Below, piece after piece: positions 59,973-64,000 of a stretch of 64,000 nucleotides of DNA. The stretch lies in assembly GCA_031841125.1 (NCBI GenBank), contig CM063109.1, positions 27,685,321-27,749,320 on the forward strand. Direction: 5' to 3'. Positions within the stretch are counted from its first letter, which is position 1; every line of letters starts with the position of its first letter. This DNA is from Acanthococcus lagerstroemiae (Eukaryota; Arthropoda; Insecta; Hemiptera; Eriococcidae). The notes beneath the pieces are model-generated. The model worked only from the letters and a program-made list of their open reading frames with translations, searched no databases and was not told where the DNA came from. The position numbers were made by a program, and so were the translations under genes.

Positions 59973-62938
59973 AAAAGAATTTGAGAACTATTACAGATAA
60001 GTATGAAAAAATGTTTCAAGTGAAATTTCATTTACTCCAGATTCTTTGTAAGAATGGTCGCAACTAGTTTTTTCGTATCTCCTCTTAGAGAGGGTTAAAT
60101 ATTCTCATTTCCAAAATGACCCTTTAACATAGGTCTTTTCACCTATTTTCATTATGGAAGTCTCTGGTTTTGACGAGAGTTGCCCTGCTACCGGCATACC
60201 TTTCCATCCCTGGTAGTTTTTTATTCTCTCCTTTTTTCTACCCATTCCTCATCGGATCCCGTCATTATAAACTCTTGTGTGAGTTCATGGGGTAATGAGA
60301 ATGCGAGAACTCTTTAGGCTCTTACAAAGCCAAATTTGGTCGTTAAATATGAAGAGTAATGGTGTGGTGGGACGTATGGCGATGCATGCATGCCAAAGTG
60401 GCCTCTGAGACACCGCACCCCCGGTCCCGGAAACTACCCTTTCAAGTATCACATCAGTGGCCGAAGGAAATATGAAGAGTAGGGTGAAATCCTTAGAAAT
60501 TATCTGCAATGGCCTATAAAGGTAACTATGGAGAGAAAATTATTTGAATCCTTTAAATACAGATAGACATTTACTCCCTTTTTTTAGCTATCAATTTTTC
60601 GTTTCTCTCTATATAGTATCTGAGAGAAATTAGTATACTACAGGGTGGTGCTTATTGAGGCCCCCCTCGATCGTTTCCATGGTTTGAACAAACATTTTCT
60701 GTACAGCTTAAGCAAGATTGGAAAGAGTAACCCGTGCTACAACAGGGGGTGGCGTTATTAAGGTAAAGTAGCCTAATATGGTCCTCTTCTACTTTTGAGA
60801 CTATAAAATGCTCCCCCAGAGTCCCCACAACCCCAAAAATGGTATGCAGTGGTAGGGGAGAGTATTGGCCACTACTGAAGTGGAAGAAAATGCCGCAGCT
60901 CATTTTGGTCAGTGTCGGCATTAAGTTTATAGTGTTTGCAAAGATGATCGACTCTTACAGGCCAATCGTCTTTCAATAAATTTTCATCACAGAAAGTTGC
61001 CATATCCTTCAGAACTTCCTAGGTTTTTTCTTCAAAACGTGCTTTGATCTGTAGCTATAAAGAATCTATGGGGTAATATATCCGCTTTCTTTAACGGAAT
61101 CTCAGTATTAGGTTGATAGTAGTCGAGGCCGTCACTTAAAGTCATTTAAATAATATAATTCAATACCACGGTGTGTCAGGCAGAGAAAAAATGTACTGCT
61201 ATTTCAAATTGGGGGGGGGGTCAACCAACACAGTTTGAGGGGGGCTTCTTCATTGAACCAAGGAGATCACGACACCCCTGTGGAATCGATGTGGAGGACA
61301 GCCCGACCGAAAACACCAAGTTTTTTTCACCAAGAGCAAATAAGGACCCCCCCCCCCCTTCTCCCCAAACAAATTTCTAATAAATACGCCTATTTTGAGC
61401 AAAATATTTAAAATGAAGGTTAGCGAAATGGACAACTAACCACCTGCGGTTCAAAACTGGGACGACTTCATGTGGAATGACCCCGATCGAAAATGTTATT
61501 CGTTATTAGCTTGGTTACTTAGCATCGAAAATTCGAGTTATCAGTTGCAACATTCGCAGAGATTGGTACTGTAAATTTCGACGAAGTCTATCAAATTCTC
61601 TGAACTTATCATAAACGCCGACAGCAAAACTCGATGCGATTGAACACGTCTGCAAACCGCAAAGCAGTAGCTATATTAATGTTATTAGTTCTGAATAAAC
61701 TCGAACGTCGAACATCTTATTCTGCCATTTCGTGCATTCCTGTAATTTCGCACACAAGATGGAAACATTTGTCGGCGATAAAATCACGAAAACTACACAC
61801 CGAGCAATAATCTGATACCACCTCCGTGCCAATATCTAAACTTATGTTCATGTTTAATAGCTCATTACGAATCAACACGTGTTTCAATTTTCTCCAAACA
61901 TAAAATATCTAATTACGATGGATGACGCACTTCTTTTCTTCCCCTTCCGCTGTCACAGTTAGGTGAAAAGTTTTCGGGTATTTTTATAATACAAATATTC
62001 TCATATTCTGTCATGTGAAACAGGACAGACTGATTTTCTCATTAAAAAGTCCCTTATCTGGCTGTTTTCGCCCCTGCTGTTCGACAAAGACAAAACCGAC
62101 CTACACGTTGATTCGATTCGATTTATGCTGAGTCTTTTATTTCATTCGCGAGTCGTAATTCTTGTTTTATTGGGTGACCCGAGCGATACTCCGTATCAAG
62201 TGTGCTTATTTATCGAGTAGTTAATAAAATTGGAAAATTTTAACCGTCTGCAGTAGCGAGTAGCGTAAAACTGGAAGTTTTATTAACGAGTAATTTTGAT
62301 TGATAGAGCTATTGAGGTGTATGCGACTGAGTACTCGTTTCCATCCAATGGTGGTATAATTAAAAATGCAACGGTGACACGTCATTAAGGAGGCAAAATA
62401 AAATATGTATCTCTGTGTTTATCAGAACGGGTTGTCCAGTTGATATGCAATTAGGTAAGATTTTTGAGCATCAAGAGTGATATTAATCTTTTGATTTTGA
62501 GAGTGTATACGCGTCAGTGGTGAAGCTAAAGACAGTTTTGTATATACAGTTAGACATGTAGTCCAGGAGAATTAGCTAAAAAAGAGGTGTTTGATGGAAT
62601 TAATTGCAGCACAGCTGAAACTTGGTACGATTGCTTAGTACCCTCTTCAGAAAAGCCCCGTGATTTCCCCCCTCCCCCGGTGTGAGCATCACCCCTCAGA
62701 GTCCAAAAAGTGCCCCCGGAAACAGTCTTTGGCTTGTATCTAGCTTAAAATTGAGTTATAGGTTAAAATATTCCTCACCAAAATTAAAGAGCCTAAAATT
62801 CTCTACAAACATGATATCTATGTTTTTTTTCGTGAATCCCATACCAACCAAGATAATTGGCGTTCAAGATCACAGTAGCATGTAAAGATGGAGTAACCCA
62901 CAACGTACGCGGTATACGAACGCCAACGTCACTCTAAC
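59972..62938. other. intergenic region, no gene identified
   Basis: Nearly 3 kb with no frame longer than about 90 codons and no recognisable domain, splice-consistent exon set, tRNA or rRNA. It contains homopolymer runs (G run near 61,210; C run near 61,350) and a repeated aatatgaagagta motif (about 60,347 and 60,469). Confidence 0.5.
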
Positions 62939-62939
62939 A

Positions 62940-63832
62940 TGTGTGGTAACCTAGCTACGCTAGTTCCGAATGGTCAAGGCATCGTATCGATTCATTCGAT
63001 TGATACGATATAGATTTCCTCTTCTCTCTTCTATCCTAATATGTTCGTTCCCGTTCCTACATGTTACATCCTGTTATTACCTGTCTGCTTGTTCTCTTTC
63101 GATATCGTCGACTATTCCTCTTTTTCCGTGACTTCCATGACCTGTCTAAGGGAGGGGGAAAATCACCGATGACCATTTGAGAAATAGCGGCAGCGAGGAC
63201 TCGCTTTTTGGACGTTACAGTAAAAGGAGCCTGTGACGTGCCTCGCAAGATTTTTTCCCACATTTTCAAAGTTAGAGTCTTGTCTGCGAGCCTTTTGGCT
63301 TAACACTCGATTTTTGTTCGATCTAACCGTTGTCTTCGCGAATCGTCCGCGAACCTCTTTCGTGCTTCCGCGAAATCTACGCCGCTTTCGACCGACTGTC
63401 GAAGCGGGACTCTACGTATTCCACGTGCCCACACACCGAGGATCGTGCTGTCCTTAAGCATCACCGAAGAAGTTCGTGTTCTTGGTTTGTCGTCGTCACC
63501 GTTAGTTTTAAGCCGTCACCGAATAAAGTAACGTAGTACATTAGTTTCTGTGTTCTTTGTGTTCCGTTACTCTCGTGTCGTAGTCCTTCCTGCTTACCTA
63601 CGTGTCAGAGTAGGACCCGTCACTCGAGGTATTCGACCGGCAGAACTCATTCTAAATCTGAGTTACCTCGCAGATATTCAACACAGTCGATCTTGTAAGT
63701 CCTAAGTGCCGTCTCCTCAACCCTGTAGATCACTTGAGCTAGTCGTGAGCTACACGTGGTGTCGTGGTTCCACCAACCTACAACCGGCCTTTCCTAACAC
63801 CATACAGGAGCCTTGCCGTCGGTTACCACACA
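62940..63832 (+). mobile_element. probable LTR of an LTR retrotransposon (893 bp)
   Basis: Starts TGTGTGGTAACC and ends GGTTACCACACA, a perfect 12-bp inverted terminus (13 with one more base each side: A at 62,939, T at 63,833) in the TG...CA form of LTRs. It carries AATAAA on the plus strand at 63,522, leaving about 300 bp as R/U5. No 4-6 bp target duplication flanks it, so it is not a clean solo LTR. It may be the 5' LTR of an element running off the window. I could not recognise a tRNA primer-binding site at 63,833 (tgcggcaagcg). Size and composition suggest a Bel/Pao-like LTR, weakly. Alternative: a DNA transposon with 12-13 bp inverted ends. Confidence 0.6.
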
Positions 63833-64000
63833 TGCGGCAAGCGTTGAACGCGGTAATTTTAAATCCCTATACTAGGTGGACCAGCTTGTTTTAGAAACCG
63901 GATTGAAGACAGACAATAGATATGGAGCGACATGACTATTGGCGTTTGGACACTCCTGTAGGTGCGCTAGTGTAGTCGACGAAAAATGATCAGGGTATTT
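63833..64000 (+). other. possible LTR-element internal region, cut by window end
   Basis: 168 bp following the candidate LTR. If that call is right, this is the untranslated leader upstream of gag. No coding frame can be judged. Confidence 0.35.

Noticed and set aside
63233..63536. Plus-strand ORFs of 68-74 codons near the right end
   Set aside because: They fall inside the candidate LTR, which explains the composition; no domain is visible.

Overview
This is a 64 kb piece of an animal nuclear genome, most likely an arthropod and probably an insect. The genes are intron-rich with short introns (about 50-460 bp). The two recognisable proteins, XAP5/FAM50 and a SIRT2-type sirtuin, are conserved in animals. 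A truncated non-LTR retrotransposon carries an RNase H domain followed by a Cys/His tail of the kind common in arthropod elements. I cannot name the species. Two runs of exactly 500 N (36,294-36,793 and 57,064-57,563) are assembly gaps.

Region 1 (1-39,777) is a satellite DNA array of roughly 145 tandem monomers. Most are 271 bp, with a recurrent 241-bp deletion form confined to the left 17 kb. The array runs off the left edge of the window. Each monomer is a fold-back unit: two arms of at least 42 bp (40/42 identical in the copy checked) face each other across a ~60-bp loop, and weaker symmetry covers most of the rest. From about 19 kb the monomers form a seven-monomer higher-order repeat of about 1.89 kb. 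The last 700 bp, next to unique DNA, holds diverged copies that switch orientation around a perfect 35-bp inverted repeat.

Region 2 (39,778-46,660) is a compact gene cluster. XAP5/FAM50 lies on the minus strand in six coding exons (349 aa). An unrecognised 85-aa gene, also on the minus strand, is arranged head-to-head with the SIRT2-type deacetylase on the plus strand (seven coding exons seen; the first exon is unresolved). The ~280 bp between the last two probably holds a shared promoter.

Region 3 (46,660-53,060) is a second, much more degenerate tandem family of ~300 bp units. A forward block is flanked on both sides by reverse-oriented copies. It is interrupted by a 1,119-bp element with terminal inverted repeats, a 178-bp fold-back element and an AT-rich insert.

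Region 4 (53,060-57,063) is a nest of small transposons whose ends can be read directly: a 248-bp MITE with ATTT duplications, a second copy of that family in inverted orientation, a 5'-truncated LINE bounded by a 12-bp target duplication, and a 482-bp hAT-like MITE bounded by an 8-bp duplication.

Region 5 (57,564-64,000) is intergenic, with simple repeats and a degenerate ~140-bp periodicity. It ends in a probable 893-bp LTR (62,940-63,832) whose internal region would run off the right edge. I see no prokaryotic features, CRISPR arrays, rRNA or tRNA genes.
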